Positions 1-6,880 of a stretch of 8,897 bases of DNA are shown piece by piece. Below the pieces are notes generated by a model. The model did no database searches, was not told the origin of the DNA, and saw nothing but the letters and a program-made list of their open reading frames with translations. A program made the position numbers and the translations under genes. The stretch comes from an uncultured Mediterraneibacter sp. (lineage in GTDB: Bacteria > Bacillota > Clostridia > Lachnospirales > Lachnospiraceae). Within the stretch, counting starts at the first letter, position 1; the number at the start of each line of letters is the position of its first letter. The stretch lies in the NCBI GenBank assembly GCA_934418295.1, contig CAKRWZ010000073.1, positions 1 to 8,897 of the forward strand, in the 5' to 3' direction.

Positions 1-2027
1 CCTCTGTACTCCGGTGTTTTCAAAGTGGAAGCCTGGGTTCCCAGATACAGTCTGGTAAATCCGTTTCCGGTCACATTCAGTGTCAGATCCACCTTATCTC
101 CGTTCAGTTTTGCCGTTGAAGACTGGATCGTAAATGCTTTGTACAGATCTCCCGTACCGCCTGCAACGGCTGAAATCTGATCCGAAACGCTTGGTCCCGG
201 TGTTTCCTCTTCCTTTACCGGCGGGATGTAGATCCACAGATCCTGGCTTGTATACCAGCTGTCATTCGGCTTTCCAAGAGTGATCGGGAGCACTTTTCCT
301 GCAGAAGCTGCGTCTACGCTGAAGGTAAAGGTCCAGCCGCCGTTTGCTCTAGGGCTTCCTGCGATGGTCGGGTTTTTCGTTTCATCGTCTTTATAGCCCA
401 GATAAATCTTATCAAAGGATGGTTTGTCTGTCGTAAACGTGATATTGATCTTATCTCCGTCCTTTGTGCAGGTAAAATCTGCCACCAGAAACATCTTAAA
501 CGGAGTTGCATCAGATTTTACGATCTGGAGATCCGTTCCGCTCATTGCCGGTGCAGTCGGCTTTTCCGGTTCTTCCGGTTTTTCTCCGCCGGATTCTCCG
601 CTTGCTGTAAAAGTAGACGGGATCGTAAGTACCAATGCCGATTTTGTTGAAAAAGTTCCATTCTTTTTACTTCTTGGTACAAAGGAGATATTCGTTCCCT
701 TTGCACTGTACGGTACGGTAAAGCTGAATTTTTCCAGCTTTTCTCCGTCTACTGTCACTTCTTCTCCCATTACCAGCGGTTCTTTGGTCGCATCATCTTT
801 GCTTCCGATATAAATCGCATCATAGGTAAAGGATCCGCTGGATGCAGGCAATACCCAAATGCTGACCTCGATTTTGCTTCCTTTTACAACTGCCGTAGAT
901 TTTTTGATCTTGAACATGGTGTAGGCACCGGTCTTTCCGCTTTCCGGATCATATTCTGCCGCAACACCATCCTGTGCAATTTTTCCTTCATCTAAATTAT
1001 TGAAAGAACCAGGTATCGTCAATACTAATGCCGTCTTTGTTGAAAAGGTTCCGTTCTTTTTGCTTCTTGGTACAAAGGATATACTGGTTCCCTTTGCACT
1101 GTACGGCACGGTAAAGCTGAATTTTTCCAGCTTTTCTCCGTCTACTGTCACTTCTTCTCCCATTACCAGCGGTTCTTTGGTCGCATCATCTTTGCCTCCG
1201 ATATAAATTGCATCATAGGTAAAGGATCCGCTGGATGCAGGCAGTACCCACATATTGACCTCGATTTTGTCTCCTTTTACGACTGCCGTGGATTTTTTAA
1301 TCTTGAACATGGAGTAGGCGCCGGTCTTTCCGCTTTCCGGATCATATTCTGCCGCAACACCATTTTCTGCTACAAAGCCCTCTTCCTGCGGTTTCTTTGT
1401 CTCTTCTGAACCGGTTTCCGCATTTTCACTGCCTTCCGGCTGGGCCGGAACGGTCAGTGTGACATCTTCTTCTGTATACCACTCCTGGCTTTTCTGCAGC
1501 CGCGGAACTACTTTCAGCTTCTGACCCGGCTGCGCGTCTGTGATCTCCAGTACGAAATCATAGCCGCCTCCGGCATTCTCTGTTCCTTTGATCACCGGTT
1601 CCTTTGTCTCATCCTCTTTGTTTCCCACATAGAGCTGATCAAAGGTTTTGGCTGTCGTAGAAATCCGGAGCTCCGTCTTTCCCGTCTCCTGATTCTTCAC
1701 TGCAGTCATCTTTGCTTCTGTAAGCTCTTTGATATTTACAGTTTCCTGTGCCCCGGCATTTTCTTCGCCGGGAGTTATCTCTGCCTCCTGCGCCGGATCA
1801 TCTGCTTTCTGCACTGTTGATTCAGAAACTTTTGTCTCTTCTTTTGGTTCTTCCTTTACCTCTTCTTTGACTTCTTCTTTTTCTGCTTCCTGCTGTCCTT
1901 CTCCCGGCTCAGCCGAATCTGCCGTATAAGCAGAAACATCCTCCTGGGCCTTGACGTTTGTAAGCGGAGAGACAGCCATTACAGCTGCCAGAAAAAGAGT
2001 CAGGATCCTTTTCATTCTTGTCTTCAT
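1..2027 (-). CDS. Secreted multidomain repeat surface protein, 3' end outside window; candidate B12-regulated corrinoid-capture protein
   Basis: An uninterrupted frame of 675 codons runs from ATG at 2027 to the window edge with no stop. The start is supported by AAGGAG at 2038-2033, five bases upstream; a second ATG at residue 5 has poor spacing. Residues 1-27 look like a signal peptide: basic start (KTRMKR), hydrophobic core (ILTLFLAAVMAV), likely cleavage at VKA|QE. Residues about 40-70 are a Glu/Lys spacer with repeated KEE units. Domains follow at about 97-194, 223-339, 354-470, 497-602 and 615 onward (cut off). Each carries a related motif: YVGNKEDETKEP (133-144), YIGGKDDATKEP (275-286), YIGSKDDATKEP (406-417), YLGYKDDETKNP (542-553) and a diverged YLGTQASTLKTP (661-672). 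Alternating hydrophobic residues suggest beta-sandwich modules. I do not recognise a named family with certainty; similar repeat modules are, from memory, seen near metal-complex ABC transporters in Lachnospiraceae. A cobalamin riboswitch lies directly upstream, so a role in corrinoid uptake is inferred. No anchor signal is visible because the C-terminus is missing. Confidence 0.9.
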   Translation of the reverse strand, partial: MKTRMKRILTLFLAAVMAVSPLTNVKAQEDVSAYTADSAEPGEGQQEAEKEEVKEEVKEEPKEETKVSESTVQKADDPAQEAEITPGEENAGAQETVNIKELTEAKMTAVKNQETGKTELRISTTAKTFDQLYVGNKEDETKEPVIKGTENAGGGYDFVLEITDAQPGQKLKVVPRLQKSQEWYTEEDVTLTVPAQPEGSENAETGSEETKKPQEEGFVAENGVAAEYDPESGKTGAYSMFKIKKSTAVVKGDKIEVNMWVLPASSGSFTYDAIYIGGKDDATKEPLVMGEEVTVDGEKLEKFSFTVPYSAKGTSISFVPRSKKNGTFSTKTALVLTIPGSFNNLDEGKIAQDGVAAEYDPESGKTGAYTMFKIKKSTAVVKGSKIEVSIWVLPASSGSFTYDAIYIGSKDDATKEPLVMGEEVTVDGEKLEKFSFTVPYSAKGTNISFVPRSKKNGTFSTKSALVLTIPSTFTASGESGGEKPEEPEKPTAPAMSGTDLQIVKSDATPFKMFLVADFTCTKDGDKINITFTTDKPSFDKIYLGYKDDETKNPTIAGSPRANGGWTFTFSVDAASAGKVLPITLGKPNDSWYTSQDLWIYIPPVKEEETPGPSVSDQISAVAGGTGDLYKAFTIQSSTAKLNGDKVDLTLNVTGNGFTRLYLGTQASTLKTPEYR
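622..1363 (-). repeat. Tandem near-identical domain repeat, 393-base period (two copies)
   Basis: Copy A (622-970) and copy B (1015-1363) align without gaps at an offset of 393 bases, that is 131 codons, inside the surface protein gene. The aligned part is about 349 bases; the 44 bases between copies are a diverged linker. Long stretches are identical, for example the region encoding KDDATKEPLVMGEEVTVDGE. Differences are scattered, many of them silent. By eye I count about seven amino-acid changes per copy (such as KGD/KGS, IGG/IGS, TSI/TNI). This indicates an in-frame domain duplication that is recent compared with the other, much more diverged domains of the same protein. Confidence 0.93.
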
Positions 2028-2183
2028 ATTTTCTCCTTCCTTGTAGATCTGTTGATAACAATAAAGGTACTTGGTCTGTTTCCGATAGCACGGTACAATA
2101 CAATTATCGAAAGTACAAAACACTTTCCACGATTGTAAGCGATCGTCAAGTTCTCGATCCGGCTCGGACTTTGACTTATCGCC
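2028..2183 (-). other. Leader between terminator and surface-protein start; no gene seen
   Basis: This 156-base leader segment has no convincing ORF and no clear promoter. It contains short inverted repeats on the minus strand: GAAAGT/ACTTTC with a seven-base loop (2127-2109) and GATCG/CGATC nearby. These are weak and could be chance. The AAGGAG ribosome binding site (2038-2033) is at its downstream end and is not occluded by any strong hairpin that I can see. Confidence 0.5.
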
Positions 2184-2227
2184 AAACAAAAAACAGTGCT
2201 GCTCTCCACAGAAAGCAAACACTGTTT
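2184..2227 (-). terminator. Intrinsic terminator of the cobalamin riboswitch leader
   Basis: On the minus strand an outer stem AAACAGTG (2227-2220) pairs with CACTGTTT (2198-2191). A small TT/G internal loop follows, and then an inner stem TGCTTTC pairs with GAGAGCA around a TGTG loop. The stem is followed at once by a T-rich run (TTTTGTTT counted from the end of the stem). It lies about 95 bases after the aptamer and 156 bases before the surface-protein ATG, so it fits the off-state of a transcription-attenuating riboswitch. Confidence 0.85.
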
Positions 2228-2241
2228 ATACGCACATTCAA

Positions 2242-2265
2242 ATCAACACCTTTCAAGGCATTGAT
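2242..2265 (-). other. Ten-bp hairpin in the riboswitch expression platform
   Basis: On the minus strand ATCAATGCCT pairs with AGGTGTTGAT as a continuous 10-bp helix (two G-U wobbles) closed by a TGAA loop. It stands 14 bases before the terminator stem and has no T-run, so it is not itself a terminator. It may act as a spacer, a folding pause, or a partner in switching between terminator and antiterminator; which of these is not visible from one sequence. Confidence 0.55.
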
Positions 2266-2322
2266 CGATAATTTCTATCTGCACATATGAATGACGCTTT
2301 CGTCGGAAGCTTATTCACCAAT

Positions 2323-2497
2323 TTTCTCAGCAGGTTTCCTGGCTTACAGATTATCGCTTGGCTGGCCTTCTCATGCAGATGCACAATGACATTTTCAGCT
2401 TTGCTCCCTGTTTACAGTGACCGGATCGCTCAGGACTTTCACCTGATTCCCTTTTAACGTTTCACCTATCAGATGATAAATGATTCGCACTGAAAAA
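2323..2497 (-). promoter_or_regulatory. Cobalamin (B12) riboswitch aptamer
   Basis: Read on the minus strand, the conserved blocks of the cobalamin riboswitch family appear in the right order: GATAGGTGAAACG; TTAAAAGGGAATCAGGTGAAA with the paired TCAGG/CCTGA arm; GGTCACTGTAAACAGGG; AAATGTCATTGTG and GAGAAGGC matching the usual ATGCCACTG and GGGAAGGC; and the B12 box AAGCCAGGAAACCTGC (box core at 2344-2330). A closing P1 helix can be drawn between TTTTTCAG (2497-2490) and CTGAGAAA (2330-2323). In this family, binding of adenosylcobalamin or related corrinoids switches downstream expression off. Here it faces the surface protein gene and lies after, not before, the biosynthesis operon. Confidence 0.95.
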
Positions 2498-2516
2498 TCC
2501 CTTTTATTTCTTATTT

Positions 2517-2545
2517 ATAGTAGCACACTCCCCTATTCAATGCAA
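2517..2545 (-). promoter_or_regulatory. Predicted sigma-70-type promoter for the riboswitch and surface protein transcript
   Basis: The minus strand shows TTGCAT (2545-2540) as a -35 box, a 17-base spacer and TACTAT (2522-2517) as a -10 box. Transcription would begin near 2510, a few bases before the riboswitch P1 helix, which is the expected arrangement. The surrounding DNA is AT-rich. It begins 35 bases after the cobT stop codon, so the surface protein gene very likely has its own promoter rather than depending only on the biosynthesis operon. Confidence 0.7.
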
Positions 2546-2579
2546 TACTATACCATATATTTTCTTTTATACCTGTTGC

Positions 2580-3644
2580 CTATACCAGTTCTTCGTACTG
2601 CTCCACTTTGATGTCGGTAAACGTACTCATTTTTCCGTAAATCTCACAGGCCAGATCCAAAATCGGGTACAGCGCAATTGCTCCTGTTCCCTCACCCAGA
2701 CACATATCACAATGGAGAGGCGCTTCTTTTCCCAGACTGTTCAGGATCATAGGGGCAGCCGGTTCCTTTGACACATGGGATGCGATCATATATGATCGTG
2801 TTCCCGGGCAGATTCTTTCTGCACAGAGAGCCCCGACTGCCGAAATAAATCCGTCGATCACTACCGGCACATGGCAGAGAGCTCCTCCCAAAAAGACACC
2901 CGTGATTCCTGCAATGTCAAATCCGCCCACCTTCGACAACACATCTATGGCATCTTCCGGATCCGGCTGATGCTTTTGGATCGCATTTTGAATAGTATGG
3001 ATTTTCCGTTCCAACCCCTCACTTGTAAGACCGGAGCCTTTTCCCGTCATCTTTTCCACCGGCTGATCTAAAAGAACAGAAGCTACCGCACTGCTGGTCG
3101 TCGTGTTCCCAATCCCCATTTCGCCGGTGGCCAAAATTCCGTAGCCCTTGTCTTTTAATTCCTTTACCATGGAAATCCCCACCTGGATCGCTTTTTCTGT
3201 TTCCTCCCGAGTCATAGCCGGTTCTTTCGCAAAATTTTTCGTTCCGTATGCAATCTTATGGTTAATCGCGTTCGTATCTACTGCCACCCCGATATCCACC
3301 GGAAAAATATCTGCTCCGACTTTTTTGCACATGACACTGGCCGTTGCTGCTTCTGTCAAAAAATTATTGGTCACGATGGCCGTCACTTCCTGTCCGGTCT
3401 GGGCAATTCCTTCTTCCACGACTCCGTTGTCCGCACACATGGTGATCAAGCCCTTTTTCTCCAGATGCATGATCGGATCTCCCGTTATCCCTGCGATCTG
3501 GATTACCATATCTTCCAATTTTCCCAGACTGTGCAGCGGTTTTGCAATGGAATCCCATCGTTTCCGACTTTCTTCCATGGCACGCTGATCTAATTCGTCT
3601 GCTCTCTTTCCTGTCAACTGCATTTCCATTTTTTCTTCCCCCAT
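2580..3644 (-). CDS. cobT: Nicotinate-nucleotide--dimethylbenzimidazole phosphoribosyltransferase (CobT)
   Basis: CobT activates the lower-ligand base by moving ribose-phosphate from nicotinate mononucleotide onto dimethylbenzimidazole (or a similar base), giving the alpha-ribotide used in nucleotide-loop assembly in the cytoplasm. The 354-residue product is close to the usual 350-360. Family motifs are in order: SIAKPLHSLGKLE near the N-terminus, MCADNGVVEEG, the glycine-rich ATGEMGIGNTTTSSAV, GGFDIAGITGVFLGGA, PVVIDGFISAVGAL, ASHVSKEPAAP, and LGEGTGAIAL with Glu318 at the place of the catalytic base (Glu317 in the Salmonella enzyme). The start at 3644 has AGAAGG nine bases upstream and lies 19 bases after the cbiC stop. 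The ATG at 3629 (349 residues), preceded by GGGGGAAG, is an alternative that fits family N-termini equally well. Longer in-frame extension would run into cbiC and is unlikely. It is the last gene of the operon; the stop is TAG. Confidence 0.95.
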   Translation of the reverse strand: MGEEKMEMQLTGKRADELDQRAMEESRKRWDSIAKPLHSLGKLEDMVIQIAGITGDPIMHLEKKGLITMCADNGVVEEGIAQTGQEVTAIVTNNFLTEAATASVMCKKVGADIFPVDIGVAVDTNAINHKIAYGTKNFAKEPAMTREETEKAIQVGISMVKELKDKGYGILATGEMGIGNTTTSSAVASVLLDQPVEKMTGKGSGLTSEGLERKIHTIQNAIQKHQPDPEDAIDVLSKVGGFDIAGITGVFLGGALCHVPVVIDGFISAVGALCAERICPGTRSYMIASHVSKEPAAPMILNSLGKEAPLHCDMCLGEGTGAIALYPILDLACEIYGKMSTFTDIKVEQYEELV

Positions 3645-3663
3645 TTTTTCTTGCCTTCTGCTT

Positions 3664-4308
3664 TTATCTACGGTTGTCTGAAGCGATATAGAGTAATGCA
3701 TTGCAAATGCAGGCTGCGATATTACTTCCGCCCTTTCTTCCTCTCGCCACAATGTAGGGAACTCCTGCTTGCATGATCATCTCTTTCGATGCCACTACAT
3801 TCACGAATCCCACCGGGACACCTATGATCAGTTCCGGATCCAGTTTTCCTTCCTCAATCAATTCTGTCAGCCGTACCAAGGCTGTCGGTGCATTTCCGAT
3901 GGCAAAAATCAGTTTTTTCCTTTTTAATTCCGCCGCCTTTTCCATACTGACGGATGCTCTTGTGCTTCCTTTTTCTTTTGCTTTTTTTGCCACATCCTCA
4001 TCCGACATAAAGCAAAACACTTCTCCGCCAAAGGAGGAAAGCACTCTTTTATTGATCCCTGCTTTTGCCATCTGAGTATCTGTCACGATACAGGCACCTT
4101 CTTTTAATGCCTGTACTGCTTTTTCTACCACATTTTCAGAAAAGCACAGATTCTTTGCATAATCAAAATCAGCACTGGTATGGATACACCGCTTTACGAT
4201 CAATTCTGTCCCCGGCTGTAATCTGGTGTCCCCTAATTCTTCTGTGATGATCTCAAAACTCTTTTTTTCAATATCTGCCGGTTTTACATTTTCCAACTCA
4301 TATTTCAT
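3664..4308 (-). CDS. cbiC: Precorrin-8X / cobalt-precorrin-8 methylmutase (CbiC)
   Basis: CbiC moves a methyl group from C11 to C12 of the corrin ring, turning cobalt-precorrin-8 into cobyrinic acid. The 214-residue product has the usual length for the family. The catalytic histidine is His43 in RCIHTSADF, the same position as His43 of CobH. Further family motifs are VTDTQMAKAGI, FAIGNAPTALVRL, GVPVGFVNVVASKE and the C-terminal GRKGGSNIAA. The ATG at 4308 is chosen because it gives the family N-terminus and a typical operon overlap: the start sits inside the last codons of cbiP, with an 11-base overlap (ATGAAATATGA), which suggests translational coupling. A longer in-frame start at 4413 would overlap cbiP by over 100 bases and adds nothing family-like. 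Confidence 0.96.
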   Translation of the reverse strand: MKYELENVKPADIEKKSFEIITEELGDTRLQPGTELIVKRCIHTSADFDYAKNLCFSENVVEKAVQALKEGACIVTDTQMAKAGINKRVLSSFGGEVFCFMSDEDVAKKAKEKGSTRASVSMEKAAELKRKKLIFAIGNAPTALVRLTELIEEGKLDPELIIGVPVGFVNVVASKEMIMQAGVPYIVARGRKGGSNIAACICNALLYIASDNRR

Positions 4309-5821
4309 CTGCCGCTGTCCCTCTTTCCAGTATCTGATAAATTTTCTCCATGTCCAAATGTTTTCGCAGTTCTCTGGCCAGGATATCATACTGTGTTTCT
4401 TTAAATTCTGCAAAATCCACGCCTTTCAGCTGTGAAACATCCACGCCTTTTCTTTTGCCGGCGATCTGTAAAAATGCCTGTACGGTTTCCTTCCGTTCAA
4501 AAAGCCCGTGTACATAGGTTCCCCCTGCGTTTTCACAGATGGCTCCGTCCTGCTTGGATGCGCCGCTTACCTGATCCCGGATGTCAGCCGCCCAAACGGC
4601 ATTTCCGCTCAAAGCTGTATCTCCCATATGGATCTCATACCCATCCAAAGGTACATGACTCAGCTCGGCATAAACACCTGCCGTTTCCCGGAAGTTTCCT
4701 GCCACACGGGTGCGCGTTTTCTGCTCTGCAAAAACCGTTTCCATCGGAAGCAGCCCCATTCCGACCATGCTTCCGCCTTCTTCTACTCCATATGGATCCG
4801 TTAGTTTTTCTCCCAACATCTGGTAACCGCCGCAAATTCCAAAAATCAGTTTCCCTTTGGAAGCCTCTTTCAAAACCATGGCTTCCATTCCGCTTTCCCG
4901 CATCCACCGCAGATCTCCCATAGTGTTTTTGGTACCCGGCAAAAAGATGATGTCCGGATCTTTCAGCTCAGATGGATGGGATACATAGCGCACCGAAACG
5001 CCGGGAACGCTTTCCAGCGGATTAAAATCCGTAAAATTGGAGATCCTGGGAAGACGTATCACGGCAATATCGATCATTCCGACTGTATCTGTGCGGTCAA
5101 ACCGCTCCGTCAGGCTGTCCTCATCTTCCACCTGGATCTGTAAGTAAGGAGCAATCCCCACCACCGGGATACCGCCCCGTTTTTCCAACATCTCCACACC
5201 CGGATCCAGGATCGTTTTATCTCCCCGGAACTTATTGATGATCAGTCCTTTTACCAGCCGTTTTTCGTTTTCTTCCAAAAGTTCCAGCGTTCCGATCAAC
5301 TGTGCAAACACTCCGCCCCGGTCGATATCTCCCACTAAAAGGACCGGTGCCTTTACCATTTTTGCCATTCCCATATTGACGATATCTTCTTCTTTCAGAT
5401 TGATCTCCGCAGGGCTTCCGGCTCCTTCGATCACAATAATATCATTTTCACGATCCAGCTGATCGTAGGCTTTCAGAATGTCCGGTACTAATTTCTTTTT
5501 ATAGGCAAAGTAATCGCGGGCGCTCATGGTGCCCAGCACTTCACCGTTTACGATCACCTGAGACCCGATGTCGTTCGTCGGTTTCAGCAGGATCGGATTC
5601 ATCAGAACAGATGGTGCAATACCGGCTGCTTCTGCCTGCATCACCTGCGCTCTTCCCATTTCCAGCCCTTCATCCGTGATGAAGGAATTCAACGCCATAT
5701 TCTGTGATTTAAACGGTGCGACCCGATAACCATCCTGGTGAAAGATTCTGCACAGCCCGGCTGCCAAGAGGCTCTTTCCTGCGTTTGACATCGTTCCCTG
5801 TATCATGATCGGTTTTGCCAT
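4298..5821 (-). CDS. cbiP: Cobyric acid synthase, glutamine-hydrolysing (CbiP/CobQ)
   Basis: This enzyme amidates side chains b, d, e and g of adenosyl-cobyrinate a,c-diamide with glutamine nitrogen and ATP, giving adenosylcobyric acid. The 507-residue product is of normal length. The N-terminal ATP-binding half begins IMIQGTMSNAGKS with the P-loop at about 9-17, then FKSQNMALNS, EMGRAQVMQAEAAG, NPILLKP, VIEGAGSPAEINL and VGDIDRGGVFAQ. The C-terminal class I glutamine amidotransferase half has the nucleophile Cys330 in FGICGGYQMLG and His438 in GTYVHGLFE. The start is fixed by an excellent ribosome binding site GGGAGGAG (5836-5829), seven bases from the ATG, the best in the operon. It follows cbiB by 33 bases and overlaps cbiC by 11. 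The nearest alternative, the CbiA family, lacks the NMALNS and GRAQ motifs. Confidence 0.97.
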   Translation of the reverse strand: MAKPIMIQGTMSNAGKSLLAAGLCRIFHQDGYRVAPFKSQNMALNSFITDEGLEMGRAQVMQAEAAGIAPSVLMNPILLKPTNDIGSQVIVNGEVLGTMSARDYFAYKKKLVPDILKAYDQLDRENDIIVIEGAGSPAEINLKEEDIVNMGMAKMVKAPVLLVGDIDRGGVFAQLIGTLELLEENEKRLVKGLIINKFRGDKTILDPGVEMLEKRGGIPVVGIAPYLQIQVEDEDSLTERFDRTDTVGMIDIAVIRLPRISNFTDFNPLESVPGVSVRYVSHPSELKDPDIIFLPGTKNTMGDLRWMRESGMEAMVLKEASKGKLIFGICGGYQMLGEKLTDPYGVEEGGSMVGMGLLPMETVFAEQKTRTRVAGNFRETAGVYAELSHVPLDGYEIHMGDTALSGNAVWAADIRDQVSGASKQDGAICENAGGTYVHGLFERKETVQAFLQIAGKRKGVDVSQLKGVDFAEFKETQYDILARELRKHLDMEKIYQILERGTAADEI

Positions 5822-5854
5822 GTTGCTTCTCCTCCCTTTTTCTCCGTCTTATCT

Positions 5855-6826
5855 TTATACGTGTGCGATCAGATAAACAACCAATCTGAGCAATACGAAA
5901 ACGGCTACGCACAGCACATCCGTTCCGGCTGCCAGCCGATTCGCCCTTGCGATATCCTCCACTTCCACCGGGCGGATATCATCGCCGATCGTCTTTTTCT
6001 TATACAATTTTCCAAAATAGAACATATTTCCGGCCAGCTGCACACGCAATGCACCTGCCATTACAGCTTCCGTCTGTGCCGCATTGGGGCTGGTATGGTT
6101 ATGACGATCCCGTCTGTAGATTTTCCATGCATTTCCTGCGTCAAATCCGGTCAGCCACGCTGCTGCGATCATTATCCAGCCGGAAAGCCTGGCCGGTATA
6201 TAATTCACCACATCGTCTAGTTTTGCCGCAATCCTTCCAAAATAAAGATAACGCTCATTTTTATAGCCCAGCATAGAATCCATAGTATTGATGCCTTTGT
6301 ACAGGAACATCAGGGACGCCCCGCCAAGCATCATGTAAAAAGCCGGCGCCACATATCCGTCGGAAGTATTTTCTGCAACCGTTTCCACTGCCGCCTTCAC
6401 AACGCCTTCTTCCGTAAGTTCCTGGGTGTCACGACCGACGATCATTCCGACCTCCTGCCGTCCTTTTTCCAATCCTTCATTTTTCAGGGCGTTATACACC
6501 TTCATGCTTTCTGTTTTTAAAGATTTTCCGGCTAAAAGCTGTCCGCACCAGAAAATTTCCAGCGCCAGACCGATCCATCTGCAGTAATGATATGCGATCT
6601 TCAGGATCAGAAAAGGCAGACCGAAGCTCAACAAAGCCACGATCAGCACTTCCAGAAATCCGCCTGCCAATTCGCCTTTTTTGCTTTTCGGCATCAATTT
6701 CCGGATTCCTTTTTCTGTCAGGCTGATCCATTTTCCGATCAGGCAGACCGGATGATACAGCCATCTCGGATCTCCGATCAAAAAATCCAGCAGAGCGCCT
6801 GCTGCCAAAGCAATCACATGATTCAT
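5855..6826 (-). CDS. cbiB: Adenosylcobinamide-phosphate synthase (CbiB), integral membrane protein
   Basis: CbiB joins (R)-1-aminopropan-2-ol phosphate (or aminopropanol) to adenosylcobyric acid at the membrane, giving adenosylcobinamide phosphate. The 323-residue product fits the family. Visible hydrophobic segments lie at about 1-18, 57-79, 85-99, 160-177, 213-227 and 302-320. Family signatures are DFLIGDPRWLYHPVCLIG near the start, ENTSDGYVAPAFY (152-164), INTMDSMLGYKNERY (179-193) and RDRHNHTSPNAAQTEAVMAGAL split over 239-260. The start ATG gives the expected short N-terminus before the first membrane segment; the purine-rich GGGGGAAGGA just before it is close to the ATG, so translation strength may be moderate. 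It is 54 bases after cbiA and 33 before cbiP. The window shows no threonine-phosphate decarboxylase (cobD), which would supply the amine substrate. Confidence 0.96.
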   Translation of the reverse strand: MNHVIALAAGALLDFLIGDPRWLYHPVCLIGKWISLTEKGIRKLMPKSKKGELAGGFLEVLIVALLSFGLPFLILKIAYHYCRWIGLALEIFWCGQLLAGKSLKTESMKVYNALKNEGLEKGRQEVGMIVGRDTQELTEEGVVKAAVETVAENTSDGYVAPAFYMMLGGASLMFLYKGINTMDSMLGYKNERYLYFGRIAAKLDDVVNYIPARLSGWIMIAAAWLTGFDAGNAWKIYRRDRHNHTSPNAAQTEAVMAGALRVQLAGNMFYFGKLYKKKTIGDDIRPVEVEDIARANRLAAGTDVLCVAVFVLLRLVVYLIAHV

Positions 6827-6880
6827 ATTCCTTCCCCCATTATCTTTTCGTACCTTTACGCTGTCTTTCCTGTGTTGTTT

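Noticed and set aside
424..1206. Plus-strand open frames with repeated, Ser/Phe-rich products over the surface protein gene
   Set aside because: They are antisense reflections of the tandem repeat in the minus-strand gene; they have no ribosome binding sites, no signal or domain features, and end arbitrarily.
622..1363. CRISPR or mobile-element repeat
   Set aside because: Only two copies of about 349 bases in perfect coding phase, with no short regular spacers, terminal inverted repeats or transposase; domain duplication explains it.
1909..2103. A 64-codon minus-strand frame starting upstream of the surface protein
   Set aside because: It is out of frame with the surface gene, overlaps its signal peptide, and lacks a ribosome binding site; the in-line ATG at 2027 has one.
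2041..2183. A second promoter after the terminator (TTGACG near 2145)
   Set aside because: TTGACG looks like a -35 box, but no acceptable -10 box lies 16-18 bases downstream.
2018..2290. A 90-codon plus-strand open frame across the leader
   Set aside because: It covers the riboswitch terminator and hairpin in reverse, has no family-like sequence and no good ribosome binding site. The structured RNA on the minus strand explains this region better.
2323..2497. Riboswitch as the control element of the cob biosynthesis operon
   Set aside because: It lies downstream of cobT and on the same strand, so it can act only on transcripts heading to the surface protein gene. The operon's own leader would be beyond 8897.
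3645..3752. Longer cobT start at 3752
   Set aside because: The added 36 residues overlap the end of cbiC and do not resemble CobT N-termini; the ATG at 3644 or 3629 gives normal length and spacing.
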